Below are positions 1-7,670 of a stretch of DNA of 17,815 nt, one piece after another. The stretch's first letter is position 1. Each line of letters opens with the position of its first letter. The notes beneath the pieces are model-generated. The model saw only the letters and a list, made by a program, of their open reading frames with translations, was not told the DNA's origin and made no database searches. The stretch is from assembly GCA_945875935.1 (NCBI GenBank), contig CAMCNE010000046.1:1-17815 (forward strand), read 5' to 3'. This DNA comes from Bordetella parapertussis. Its GTDB lineage: Bacteria; Pseudomonadota; Gammaproteobacteria; Burkholderiales; Burkholderiaceae_C. Made by a program: the position numbers and the translations under genes.

Positions 1-1
1 G

Positions 2-1018
2 CCGGCCTATGTGCTGTTCATCGACATCGCGCCCGACCGGGTGGACGTGAACGTGCACCCGACCAAGATCGAGGTCCGATTTCGCGATTCGCGCGAGGTC
101 CATCAGGCCGTGCGCCGCGCGGTCGAGGCGTCGCTCGCCGGAGTGTCTGCCGCAGGGTTGCCGCCAACCACTGAAGCGGCGGGTGCGCTGCCCGAGGCGT
201 TCGGCAACTGGCCTGGATCAAACGCCGCTGCGATATCGGACGGCTTCGGCGCACCGCAACCCAATGCAAGCTGGCGCGGCGGCGTGCCCACGGCTGTGCA
301 GGTCAACCTCAGCCTTCAAGAAGCGGCGGTGCTCTACGCGCAGGAACCCGCCGCGCCATGGGCCACCGCGGGTCTGCGTCCGAGTGACGCCGCACCCGCC
401 GGCACCTGCGAGGCACCCGCGCCAGACACCAACGGCTGGCCGCTGGGCAAGGCCATCGCGCAGGTGGCCGGCATCTATGTGCTGGCCGAAAACTCGCAGG
501 GGCTGGTCATCGTCGACATGCACGCCGCGCATGAGCGGGTGGTCTACGAGCGGCTCAAGGCGAGCCTGGCCAGCTCGCGCATCGAAGCGCAACCATTGCT
601 GATCCCCGCCACCTTTTCGGCCACGGCCGCCGAGATCGCCACCGCCGAGGCGCACGCCGACACGCTGCGCACGCTCGGGCTGGACTTGTCACCGCTGTCG
701 CCCACGGTGCTGGCGGTGCGCTCGCAGCCGGCCGCGCTGGCCGGTGGCGACGTGATCGAGCTCGCACGCAGCGTGCTGGGCGAACTGGCCGAGCACGACG
801 CCAGCAGCGTGGTGCAGCGCGCACAGCACGAGGTGCTGTCGACCATGGCGTGCCACGGCGCGGTGCGCGCCAACCGAGCGCTCACGCTCGACGAGATGAA
901 CGCGCTGCTGCGCGACATGGAGCGCACCGAGCGCGCTGATCAATGCAATCATGGCCGCCCGACCTGGCGGCAGATCACACGGCGCGAACTCGACGCGCTG
1001 TTCTGGCGCGGACGCTGA
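2..1018 (+). CDS. mutL: DNA mismatch repair protein MutL, C-terminal part (5' end outside window)
   Basis: MutL couples MutS mismatch recognition to downstream strand incision and repair. The open frame runs in from the left edge at base 2, so the N-terminal ATPase motifs are missing. A GTG at base 11 is internal, not a start. The visible part begins at the end of the ATPase domain, with the conserved VDVNVHPTKIEVRF segment, followed by a proline/alanine-rich linker and the C-terminal dimerisation domain. That domain carries DMHAAHERVVYE (bases 515-550), a form of the metal-binding endonuclease motif DQHA(X)2E(X)4E with Met for Gln. It also carries the two accessory metal-site motifs ACHGAVRA (848-871) and QCNHGRPT (941-964). 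These mark the nicking type of MutL found in bacteria without MutH, unlike the E. coli protein. The stop is 45 nt before the pseudouridine synthase gene. Identification is firm. Confidence 0.96.
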   Translation, partial: PAYVLFIDIAPDRVDVNVHPTKIEVRFRDSREVHQAVRRAVEASLAGVSAAGLPPTTEAAGALPEAFGNWPGSNAAAISDGFGAPQPNASWRGGVPTAVQVNLSLQEAAVLYAQEPAAPWATAGLRPSDAAPAGTCEAPAPDTNGWPLGKAIAQVAGIYVLAENSQGLVIVDMHAAHERVVYERLKASLASSRIEAQPLLIPATFSATAAEIATAEAHADTLRTLGLDLSPLSPTVLAVRSQPAALAGGDVIELARSVLGELAEHDASSVVQRAQHEVLSTMACHGAVRANRALTLDEMNALLRDMERTERADQCNHGRPTWRQITRRELDALFWRGR

Positions 1019-1063
1019 TGCGACGTTCGCGCACCGCACAAGCACACACACCGACTGGACCCG

Positions 1064-2572
1064 ATGGCCACACTGAAACTCAAACCCAAACGCCCCGGCA
1101 CGCCGACGCCGCAGCGCGCCTCGCGACCGCCCATCCGAGGCATGGGAGCAGGCGTGAGCAAGCGGCCCACGCTGGCGGCCAAGCAGTCCGATCGGACCCA
1201 GCGCGATGAGCGCCCGGTGAGTTCGACCGAGCGCCGCCCGAGCCGGCCCGGCGAATGGCCCGACTCGCGCCCCCAGCAGCGTGGCGACCGGCGCGACGTG
1301 CCGGCCCCGCGTGCGCAAGGCGAGCGCCGCGACCCGAACGAAAAACCCCAGCAACGCGGGTCGCAAGCGTCCTACGGCCGGCCGAACGACCGCCAGGACC
1401 ACCGTGCGCCGCAAGGCCGCCCGGGCCCCCGCCCGCACGAGCCGCAAAGCGACCGCCCGCAAACCCGTCCGTACCAGGGGCAAGACAACCGGCCTCAGGG
1501 CCGTCCCGACGATCGCCGCAACGAGCGGCAGGACCCGCGGTTCAACGACCGGGCGCGCGACTCGCAAGGCGAGCGCCCGTTCGACCGCCCGCCCATCATC
1601 GGCACGCCGCGCCCCGGATCGGCGACGGTGAGCCCGTCCGAGCGGCAGCACTTCGTTCCGGCGCAGCGCCAGCACGAGCACGGGCACGGGCACGAACAGC
1701 GTCGCCCGATCGCCCAGCGTCCAGCACCGAATCGTGGCCGTCATCACGACGACGATGACGACGACGACTTCAACGAGCCCGCACCACACGCGCCAGGCAG
1801 CGTGCGCTTGTCCAAGCGCATGAGTGAGCTGGGCATGGCCTCGCGTCGCGAAGCCGACGAGTGGATCGAAAAGGGCTGGGTGCGCGTGGACGACCACATC
1901 GTCAAGGAACTCGGCTCGCGGGTGCAGCCCGATCAGCGCATCACCATCGATGCACGCGCCAAGTTCGCTCAGGCCCAAAAGGTCACCGTGATCATCAACA
2001 AGCCCATCGGCTACGTCAGCGGTCAGGCCGAAGACGGCTACGAGCCGGCGATGGTGCTGGTGCTGCCCGAAAACCAGTGGCGCGAAGACCACTCCGGCAC
2101 ACGCTTTTTGCGCGAACACCTGCGCAGCCTGGTGCCGGCCGGCCGACTCGACATCGACTCGATCGGCCTGCTGGTGCTCACGCAAGACGGGCGCATCGCC
2201 AAGCAACTGATCGGCGAAGACAGCGCCATCGAAAAGGAATACCTGGTGCGCGTGAGCGGCCCAAGCGGCGACGGCCCGGCGAGCCGCGTGCTGTCGGAAG
2301 AAGGCCTCGCGCTGCTGCGCCACGGCCTCGAGCTCGACGGCGAGGCGCTCAAGCCCGCCACGGTGGAGTGGCTCAACGACGACCAGCTGCGCTTCGTGCT
2401 GCAAGAAGGCAAGAAGCGCCAGATCCGCCGCATGTGCGAGGCCGTCGGCCTCAAAGTAACCGGCCTCAAGCGCGTGCGCATCGGCAGCGTGATGCTGGGT
2501 GACCTGCCAGTTGGTCAGTGGCGCTATCTGCGGGGTGACGAGGGCTTCGCCGAGCCGCAGCCCGCCGCATAG
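1064..2572 (+). CDS. 23S rRNA pseudouridine synthase, RluB/RluF group, with long disordered N-terminal extension
   Basis: The gene encodes 502 residues. Residues about 247-295 form an S4 RNA-binding domain (VRLSKRMSELGMASRREADE). About 305-480 form an RsuA/RluB/RluE/RluF-type catalytic domain with the motif GRLDIDSIGLL, where D363 is the expected catalytic aspartate. KEYLVRV and KKRQIRRMCEAVG follow, both typical of the family. It should isomerise a uridine in 23S rRNA. The C-terminal half looks most like RluF, but the exact target site cannot be read from sequence, so no symbol is given. The first ~245 residues are low-complexity, rich in Arg, Pro, Gln, Asp and Gly, with imperfect repeats of the kind RPQGRPDDR. 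They end in a run of seven aspartates (D229-D235). E. coli relatives are about 290 residues long, so the extension almost doubles the protein. The ATG at 1064 has only a weak ribosome-binding site. A later start is conceivable, but the frame stays open and coding-like throughout. Confidence 0.9.
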   Translation: MATLKLKPKRPGTPTPQRASRPPIRGMGAGVSKRPTLAAKQSDRTQRDERPVSSTERRPSRPGEWPDSRPQQRGDRRDVPAPRAQGERRDPNEKPQQRGSQASYGRPNDRQDHRAPQGRPGPRPHEPQSDRPQTRPYQGQDNRPQGRPDDRRNERQDPRFNDRARDSQGERPFDRPPIIGTPRPGSATVSPSERQHFVPAQRQHEHGHGHEQRRPIAQRPAPNRGRHHDDDDDDDFNEPAPHAPGSVRLSKRMSELGMASRREADEWIEKGWVRVDDHIVKELGSRVQPDQRITIDARAKFAQAQKVTVIINKPIGYVSGQAEDGYEPAMVLVLPENQWREDHSGTRFLREHLRSLVPAGRLDIDSIGLLVLTQDGRIAKQLIGEDSAIEKEYLVRVSGPSGDGPASRVLSEEGLALLRHGLELDGEALKPATVEWLNDDQLRFVLQEGKKRQIRRMCEAVGLKVTGLKRVRIGSVMLGDLPVGQWRYLRGDEGFAEPQPAA

Positions 2573-2591
2573 ATACACTGACTGCATGTAT
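2573..2591. promoter_or_regulatory. Candidate operator of the toxin-antitoxin pair
   Basis: The 35-nt gap before the antitoxin gene contains ATACA (2573-2577) and its inverted copy TGTAT (2587-2591), centre to centre 14 nt. Ribbon-helix-helix antitoxins usually bind short inverted repeats of this TGTA/TACA type over their own promoter. TACACT (2574-2579) overlaps the left arm and could be a -10 element, but I see no good -35 box at the right distance. The arms are only 5 bp, so chance is a serious alternative. Confidence 0.3.
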
Positions 2592-2607
2592 TCACGCGGG
2601 CGCTGAC

Positions 2608-2835
2608 ATGGTCACTTCCATCCGACTCGACCCGGCCATCGAAAAGCGGCTGGACCACCTGGCCGCCCAGACCGGGCGCACCAAGGCTTACTACCTGCGC
2701 GAGCTGGTTCAAAACGGGCTGGAAGACCTGGAAGACTTCTACCTGGCCGCGCAAACGGTCGAGCGCGTGCGCAAGGGCGAAGAGCGCGTGTTCACACTCG
2801 ACGAAGTGGAGCGCGACCTTGGTCTGGCGGATTGA
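2608..2835 (+). CDS. Antitoxin of RelB type, ribbon-helix-helix
   Basis: This 75-residue protein starts with MVTSIRLDPAIEKRLDHLA, the short beta strand of a ribbon-helix-helix DNA-binding domain and its first helix. GRTKAYYLRELVQNGLEDLED follows as the second helix. The C-terminal part (about residues 45-75), with a basic ERVRKGEERV stretch and the acidic TLDEVERDLGLAD tail, is where RelB-type antitoxins wrap their toxin. Its role should be to neutralise the overlapping RelE-like toxin and to repress the pair's own promoter. It begins 35 nt after the pseudouridine synthase stop, with only a weak GCGGGCG ribosome-binding stretch. Its 3' end overlaps the toxin gene by 17 nt, the usual antitoxin-first arrangement. 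The family is clear, but no standard symbol can be assigned because many RelB-like lineages exist. Confidence 0.88.
   Translation: MVTSIRLDPAIEKRLDHLAAQTGRTKAYYLRELVQNGLEDLEDFYLAAQTVERVRKGEERVFTLDEVERDLGLAD
2808..2811 (+). promoter_or_regulatory. Ribosome-binding site deciding the TTG start of the toxin
   Basis: GGAG lies inside the antitoxin gene, 7 nt before TTG 2819. No ATG or GTG is available in this frame nearby upstream, and the family's N-terminus begins exactly here, so this site supports the TTG as start. A weak start inside the antitoxin gene would keep toxin output below antitoxin output. Confidence 0.6.
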
Positions 2836-3088
2836 GCTGACGGCCAGCGCCGTCAAGCAACTCGCCCGACTCGACAAGACCGAAGCCCGCCGCGTCACGA
2901 CGTTTCTTCGTCAGCGGCTGGCCACACTCGACGACCCGCGCGCCACCGGCAAGGCGCTGAGTGGCCCGCAACTGGACACCTACTGGCGCTACCGCGTGGG
3001 CGACTACCGAATCATCTGTGACATCAAGGACGACACCCTGTGCATTCTCGTGATCGAGCTGGGCAACCGGCGCGAGATCTACCGTTGA
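2819..3088 (+). CDS. Toxin of RelE/ParE superfamily, mRNA interferase-like
   Basis: This 89-residue protein matches the usual RelE length. It opens with WRIELTASAVKQLARLDKTEARRV, the typical first strand and helices. It then has YWRYRVGDYRIICDI and ends in LVIELGNRREIYR. The Arg of GDYR, the Arg pair of NRRE and the last Tyr align with RelE residues R61, R81 and Y87, which act in ribosome-dependent mRNA cleavage. An active RelE-like nuclease is therefore plausible, although ParE-type gyrase poisons share the fold. The start is TTG, overlapping the antitoxin gene by 17 nt. The stop is 6 nt before the miaA start, so transcripts of the pair probably run into miaA. I see no truncation or lost key residue. 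Confidence 0.87.
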   Translation: MVWRIELTASAVKQLARLDKTEARRVTTFLRQRLATLDDPRATGKALSGPQLDTYWRYRVGDYRIICDIKDDTLCILVIELGNRREIYR

Positions 3089-3094
3089 AGCGGG

Positions 3095-4087
3095 GTGCTG
3101 CGCGTGAGTGACCGCCTTGCTGCTCCCGTCCCTTCCATCATCACCGGCGTGCTGTGCCTGGCCGGTCCCACCGCTTCGGGCAAGACCGCGGCCGCGCTGG
3201 CGATTGCGCAGGCGCTGGCCGAGCAGCCCAACCCGCGTGGCGTCGAGATCATCAGCGTCGATTCGGCGCTGGTCTACCGCGGCATGGACATCGGCACGGC
3301 CAAGCCCAGCGCAGCCGAACTGGCGCAGGTGCCGCATCACCTGATCGACATCATCGATGCGGCCGAGTCGTACTCGGCGGCGCGCTTCGTGACCGACGCG
3401 CAGCGGCTGGCCGGCGAGATCCGCGCGCGCGGCCACCTGCCGGTGCTGGTGGGCGGCACCATGCTGTACTTCAAGGCGCTGTTCGAGGGGCTCGACGCGA
3501 TGCCCGCGGCCGACCGCGCGGTGCGTGCCGCGCTGGATGCGCAGTGCGAGCGCGAGGGCCTGCATTCGCTGTACCGCGAACTGCAAAAGGTCGATCCCGT
3601 GACCGCCGCGCGACTCAAACCGGCCGACCGGCAGCGCATCGGCCGCGCGCTCGAGGTCTACCGCGTGAGCGGCCAGCCGCTGTCGTCGTTCCATCACGAG
3701 AAGGTCGCCGTCGAGACGCCGCCGCTGATCTCGCTGGAGCCGACCGATCGCGCCTGGCTGCACCAGCGCATCGAAGATCGTTTTGCGCACATGCTCGACG
3801 CGGGCCTGGTCGACGAGGTCGAATCGCTGATGAATCGCGGCGACCTGCACGCCGACATGCCATCGATGCGCTGCGTGGGCTACCGGCAGGTCTGGGAGGC
3901 GCTGGAAGCCGGCGACCTGTCTGAGCTGCCCGAGCGCGGCATCGCCGCCACGCGGCAGCTGGGCAAGCGGCAACTCACCTGGTTGCGCAGCATGCCGCAG
4001 CGGCATGTCCTGGCCTGCGATGCGGCCGATGCACAGGCGCAGGTGGTGGCGCTGGCGCGGCAACTGATCGCCGGCATCGCACCGTGA
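3095..4087 (+). CDS. miaA: tRNA dimethylallyltransferase MiaA
   Basis: MiaA transfers the dimethylallyl group of DMAPP to N6 of adenosine 37 in tRNAs that read codons beginning with U. This step precedes methylthiolation by MiaB. The 330-residue product has the P-loop GPTASGKT (residues 24-31), SVDSALVYRGMDIGTAKPS with the catalytic Asp at residue 56, PHHLIDI, GGTMLYFKAL, EVYRVSGQPLS and the C-terminal TRQLGKRQLTWLRSM. Length and motif order are standard. The start is GTG 3095. GTG 3104, which has GGGG 8 nt upstream, is an equally good choice and removes only three residues. In many bacteria miaA directly follows mutL. Here the pseudouridine synthase and the toxin-antitoxin pair lie between them. 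Its stop overlaps the next gene by 4 nt (GTGA). Confidence 0.97.
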   Translation: MLRVSDRLAAPVPSIITGVLCLAGPTASGKTAAALAIAQALAEQPNPRGVEIISVDSALVYRGMDIGTAKPSAAELAQVPHHLIDIIDAAESYSAARFVTDAQRLAGEIRARGHLPVLVGGTMLYFKALFEGLDAMPAADRAVRAALDAQCEREGLHSLYRELQKVDPVTAARLKPADRQRIGRALEVYRVSGQPLSSFHHEKVAVETPPLISLEPTDRAWLHQRIEDRFAHMLDAGLVDEVESLMNRGDLHADMPSMRCVGYRQVWEALEAGDLSELPERGIAATRQLGKRQLTWLRSMPQRHVLACDAADAQAQVVALARQLIAGIAP

Positions 4088-4797
4088 GCGTGGAACCACC
4101 AAGCTCTGCAGCACCGCTGCTGCTGCATGTGCGTGGCCTGTGCAAGGACTACGGCGGCGAGCCGGTGTTTGCCGATGTCAATCTGCAAGTCTCGCGCGGC
4201 GAATTCGTCGCCATCCTGGGCGAGTCTGGGGTGGGCAAGTCGACGCTGCTCAACTGCATCGCCGGGCTCGACCACGCACCGGCCGGATCGGTGCACATCG
4301 CGGGCACCGAGATCACGGCGCTCACCGAGTCGGCGCAGGCGCTGTTTCGGCGGGCGCATCTGGGCTTCGTGTTCCAGGCGTTTCACGTGCTGCCGCACTT
4401 GAGCGTGGCGCACAACGTGGGCCTGCCGCTGCTGCTGCAAAAACAGCCTGATGACGAGCGCGTGCGCGAGGTGCTCGAGGCGGTGGGGCTGCAGGGCCTG
4501 GCCCACCGCTTGCCCCAGACCCTGTCGGGCGGCCAGTTGCAGCGCGTGGCCATTGCGCGCGCGCTGGTGCACCGCCCCCAGCTGATCCTCGCCGACGAGC
4601 CCACCGGCAACCTCGATCCGGCCACCGCCGAGCGCGTGATGGACCTGCTGCAAGCGCAGGTGCGCACCCAGGGTGCGGCCTGCGTGCTGGTGACGCACTC
4701 ACGCGCCGCCGCCGAGCGCGCCGACCGCGTGCTCACGCTCACCAGCCGCGGCATGATCGATTGCGCCGAGGCCGCGTCGATTCGTCTGCCCGACTGA
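4084..4797 (+). CDS. ABC transporter ATP-binding protein, YbbA/LolD-like
   Basis: This 237-residue ATPase has all ABC signatures: Walker A GESGVGKST (46-54), Q-loop FVFQAFHVLPHLSV (Gln 98), signature LSGGQLQRVAIARAL (147-161), Walker B LILADEPTGNLD with catalytic Glu 172, and the switch His 205 in VTHS. The PTGNLD form and the linked FtsX-type permease place it in the MacB/LolD/YbbA group. These act mechanically on periplasmic or membrane substrates rather than driving small-molecule import. The GTG start lies inside the miaA stop (GTGA), which suggests translational coupling. The substrate is unknown. A separate lipoprotein-releasing role (LolCDE) is less likely, because there is one large permease instead of a LolC/LolE pair. 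Confidence 0.9.
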   Translation: MSVEPPSSAAPLLLHVRGLCKDYGGEPVFADVNLQVSRGEFVAILGESGVGKSTLLNCIAGLDHAPAGSVHIAGTEITALTESAQALFRRAHLGFVFQAFHVLPHLSVAHNVGLPLLLQKQPDDERVREVLEAVGLQGLAHRLPQTLSGGQLQRVAIARALVHRPQLILADEPTGNLDPATAERVMDLLQAQVRTQGAACVLVTHSRAAAERADRVLTLTSRGMIDCAEAASIRLPD

Positions 4798-4805
4798 GCG
4801 GCCCG

Positions 4806-7361
4806 ATGCTCTCGCTGCTGCGCCACCTGAGCTGGCCCGAGTGGCGTCACCACCCGTGGCGCCAGCTGGCCGCGCTGCTGGCCATCGTGCTGGGGGTGGC
4901 GCTGGCGTTTTCGGTGCACCTCATCAACCAGTCGGCGCTCGGCGAGTTCAGCGCCGCGGTGCGCTCCATCAACGGCCAGCCCGATTTCGAGCTGCGCGGC
5001 CAGCGCGGCGGCTTTGACGAAGCGCTCTACGAGCGCGTGGCGCGGCACCCCGACATCGCACTGGCCAGCCCGGTGATCGAAGTCGAGACCCAGGCCATCA
5101 CCGACGATGCCCCTGAGGGTGCGAAGCGCGTGCCACTGCGCGTGCTGGGCATCGACGCGCTGGTGGCCGCCCCCATGTCACCAGCGCTGTGGCCCGAGCT
5201 GTCGAAAGCGAAGTCTGGCAGCGACAAGCCCGATCGCCTCGGCCTGTTCGATCCGCTCGCGGTATCGCTCAACGCCGCGGCACGCCAGCGTCTGGGTGGC
5301 CTCGATTCGGTGCGCCTGCTCACGAGCGCAGGCAGCACCACGCTGCGCGTGCACGGCAGCGTGGCTGCGGGCGGGCCGCCGCTGGCGGTGATGGACATCG
5401 CCGGCGCGCAGGTGGAGTTCGGCATGCTGGGCAAATTGAGCCGCATCGATGTGCGTCTGAAGCCCGGGGCCGAGCGCGATGCGGTGATCGCGTCGCTGAA
5501 TCTGCAGGATTTCGCAGCCCAAGGCGTGCGCGCAAGCTCGCCCGACGAGGCGGCCGAGCGGGTGTCGAACATGTCGCGCGCCTACCGCATCAACCTCACG
5601 GTGCTGGCGTTGGTGGCGCTGTTCACCGGCGCCTTTCTGGTGTTTTCCATTCTGTCGCTGTCGGTGGCGCAGCGCTTGCCACAGCTGGCACTGCTGGGCG
5701 TGCTCGGTCTGGGCGCGCGCGATCGGCTGCGCCTGGTGCTGGCCGAATCGGCGGTCCTCGGCACGCTGGGCAGCGCGCTCGGCTTGGCACTGGGCACCGC
5801 GCTGGCCGCCACAGCGCTGCATCTGCTGGCCGGCGATCTGGGCGGCGGCTACTTTCCCGGCGTGGCGCCCAGCCTGCACTTCAGCGTGCCGGCGGCGCTG
5901 GCCTATGGCGCGCTGGGCGTGGTGGCCGCCTTGATCGGTGGCTGGCTGCCCGCACGCGAGGCCCAGCGGCTGGCGCCCGCGCAGGCGCTCAAGGGTCTGG
6001 GCGATGCCGGCGCGTCGGCCGGCGTGGCCTGGTTCGGCCCCGCGCTGATCGTGCTGGCGCTGGCGCTGCTGCTGGCGCCGCCCATCTTCGGCATGCCGCT
6101 GGCGGCCTATGTGTCGGTCGCGCTGCTGCTGCTGGGCGGCATCGTCGTCGTGCCTGCGGGCGTCGGGCTGCTGCTGCGTGTCACCCGGCCGCCCGGCCAT
6201 GCGCTGGCGCTGCTGGCCGTCGAACGCGCACGCCACCAGCGGCGCACCGCCACCGTCGCCGTGGCGGGCGTGGTGGCCAGCCTGGCGCTGTCGGTGGCGC
6301 TGACGGTGATGGTGGCGAGCTTTCGCGATTCGATCACCGTGTGGCTGGACACCGTGCTGCCGGCCGATCTGTATGTGCGCGCCGCGTCGTCGGTGGGCGG
6401 CAGCGACGTCATCACGCTGGCGCCGTCGTGGGTTGACGCGGCAGCGGACGTGGCCGGCGTGTTGCGGGTCGAGACGCTGCGCGTGACCTCGGTGCAGATC
6501 GACCCGTCGTTGCCCGCGGTGGCCCTGATCGCCCGCCCGCTCGCCGAGCCCGCGCGCGCGCTGCCGCTGGTGGGCGATCTGGTGGCGCTGCCTGCGGGCG
6601 AAACGGCGGCCTATGTGAGCGAGGCCATGGTGCTGCTGTACGGCGCCGAGGCCGGCCAGCGGCTGGACCTGCCGTTGCCCGACGGCCGGCGAACGACGGT
6701 GTTCGTGCGTGGCGTGTGGCGCGACTACGCGCGCCAGCACGGCGCGGTGGTGCTGTCCGCGGCTGACTGGCAACGGCTGACCGGCGACACGCGCATCAAC
6801 GACGCCGCGCTGTGGTTGCGCCCCGGCGCCGATGCGGCTGCGGTGCAGCGCGGCTTGCGCGAACTGGCCGGCCGCCACGGCATGAATGGCGAGCTGCTCG
6901 AGTTCGCCTCACCGGGCGAGATCCGCTCGATGTCGCTGCGCATCTTCGACCGCAGCTTTGCGGTGACCTACTGGCTGCAGGGCGTGGCGATTGCCATCGG
7001 CCTGTTCGGCATCGCGGCGAGTTTTTCAGCGCAGGTGATGGCCAGACGCAAGGAGTTCGGTCTGCTCGCCCACCTGGGCCTCACACGCCGTCAGGTGCTC
7101 ACGGTGGTGACGGCCGAAGGCGCGGTGTGGACTGCCGTGGGCGCGCTGCTGGGCCTGGGTCTGGGCATCGCGGTGAGCGTGGTGCTGGTGAAGGTCGTCA
7201 ACCCGCAGAGCTTTCACTGGACGATGGACCTGCTGCTGCCGTGGTCGCGGCTGGCGATGCTGTGCGCTGCGGTGATCTCCGCCGGCACGCTCACCGCCGG
7301 CCTGGCCGCGAGACGCGCCGCCAGCCGCAGCATGGCGCTGTCGGTCAAGGAAGACTGGTGA
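4806..7361 (+). CDS. ABC transporter permease, FtsX-like, YbbP type
   Basis: This 851-residue inner-membrane protein is the partner of the preceding ATPase gene, 8 nt away. ATG 4806 is chosen because the sequence MLSLLRHLSWPEWRHHPWRQ then leads directly to the first membrane helix (about residues 20-40). A first periplasmic domain follows (about 40-255). Then come an FtsX domain with three helices (about 260-405), two middle helices (about 408-460), another helix near 475-500, a second periplasmic domain (about 510-710), and a final FtsX domain with three helices (about 717-851) containing MARRKEFGLLAHLGLTRRQVL. Ten helices and two FtsX modules match the YbbP architecture. YbbAP-type complexes have been linked to hydrophobic compounds or esterase partners, but nothing here shows the substrate. 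The stop is 3 nt from the stop of the convergent gene. Confidence 0.9.
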   Translation: MLSLLRHLSWPEWRHHPWRQLAALLAIVLGVALAFSVHLINQSALGEFSAAVRSINGQPDFELRGQRGGFDEALYERVARHPDIALASPVIEVETQAITDDAPEGAKRVPLRVLGIDALVAAPMSPALWPELSKAKSGSDKPDRLGLFDPLAVSLNAAARQRLGGLDSVRLLTSAGSTTLRVHGSVAAGGPPLAVMDIAGAQVEFGMLGKLSRIDVRLKPGAERDAVIASLNLQDFAAQGVRASSPDEAAERVSNMSRAYRINLTVLALVALFTGAFLVFSILSLSVAQRLPQLALLGVLGLGARDRLRLVLAESAVLGTLGSALGLALGTALAATALHLLAGDLGGGYFPGVAPSLHFSVPAALAYGALGVVAALIGGWLPAREAQRLAPAQALKGLGDAGASAGVAWFGPALIVLALALLLAPPIFGMPLAAYVSVALLLLGGIVVVPAGVGLLLRVTRPPGHALALLAVERARHQRRTATVAVAGVVASLALSVALTVMVASFRDSITVWLDTVLPADLYVRAASSVGGSDVITLAPSWVDAAADVAGVLRVETLRVTSVQIDPSLPAVALIARPLAEPARALPLVGDLVALPAGETAAYVSEAMVLLYGAEAGQRLDLPLPDGRRTTVFVRGVWRDYARQHGAVVLSAADWQRLTGDTRINDAALWLRPGADAAAVQRGLRELAGRHGMNGELLEFASPGEIRSMSLRIFDRSFAVTYWLQGVAIAIGLFGIAASFSAQVMARRKEFGLLAHLGLTRRQVLTVVTAEGAVWTAVGALLGLGLGIAVSVVLVKVVNPQSFHWTMDLLLPWSRLAMLCAAVISAGTLTAGLAARRAASRSMALSVKEDW

Positions 7362-7364
7362 GGC

Positions 7365-7670
7365 TCAAGCCCCCGGCGGCGCGGTGAACAGCTTGGCCGC
7401 ACGGCCCTTGAGCTCCAGCAGCTCGCTGGCCGTGACCGAATACTTGCCCGTGAGCACATCGACATCGACGCGAAACTCGATCTCCTTGCCCTTGTAGGAC
7501 AGCAGACCCGAGGTGAACTCGTAGTCCTCGCTGTCGGCGGGCAGGCCATCGTCGTCGAGGTCGTGATCCTCGTAGAGCACGTCGCGGATCTCGCCGCTGG
7601 CCAAATCGAGCGTGCCGGTCGACTTGATGATGGTTTCGGACAGCTCGTCAAACAGGGAAATGGACACCAT
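7365..7670 (-). CDS. Conserved-looking acidic protein of unknown function
   Basis: This 101-residue protein is one I cannot assign to a named family. It starts MVSISLFDELSETIIKS, continues with a very acidic middle (YEDHDLDDDGLPADSEDYEF, about residues 33-52), then alternating hydrophobic/charged strands (GKEIEFRVDVDVLTGKYSV), and ends in a helix-like ELLELKGRAAKLF. There is no signal peptide, membrane segment or cysteine, so it is probably a small cytosolic alpha/beta protein. The regular third-position G/C and plausible secondary structure support real coding. ATG 7670 is preferred by sequence, but the ribosome-binding GGAGAG (7690-7685) lies 14 nt away. An in-frame TTG at 7679 would have a spacing of 5 nt and add three residues. 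The gene converges on the ABC permease with 3 nt between stops. Confidence 0.75.
   Translation of the reverse strand: MVSISLFDELSETIIKSTGTLDLASGEIRDVLYEDHDLDDDGLPADSEDYEFTSGLLSYKGKEIEFRVDVDVLTGKYSVTASELLELKGRAAKLFTAPPGA

Noticed and set aside
689..2587. 632-codon open frame on the minus strand opposite mutL and the pseudouridine synthase gene
   Set aside because: It is antisense to two well-supported genes. Its composition (Ala, Val, Arg, His runs) is what high GC third positions create on the opposite strand, and no domain is recognisable.
2792..4114. 440-codon minus-strand open frame opposite the toxin gene and miaA
   Set aside because: It is antisense to clear P-loop and RelE-type genes and has no family resemblance.
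5178..6878. 566-codon minus-strand open frame inside the ABC permease gene
   Set aside because: It is rich in Gln, Arg, His and Ala without domains, a typical shadow of a GC-rich gene.
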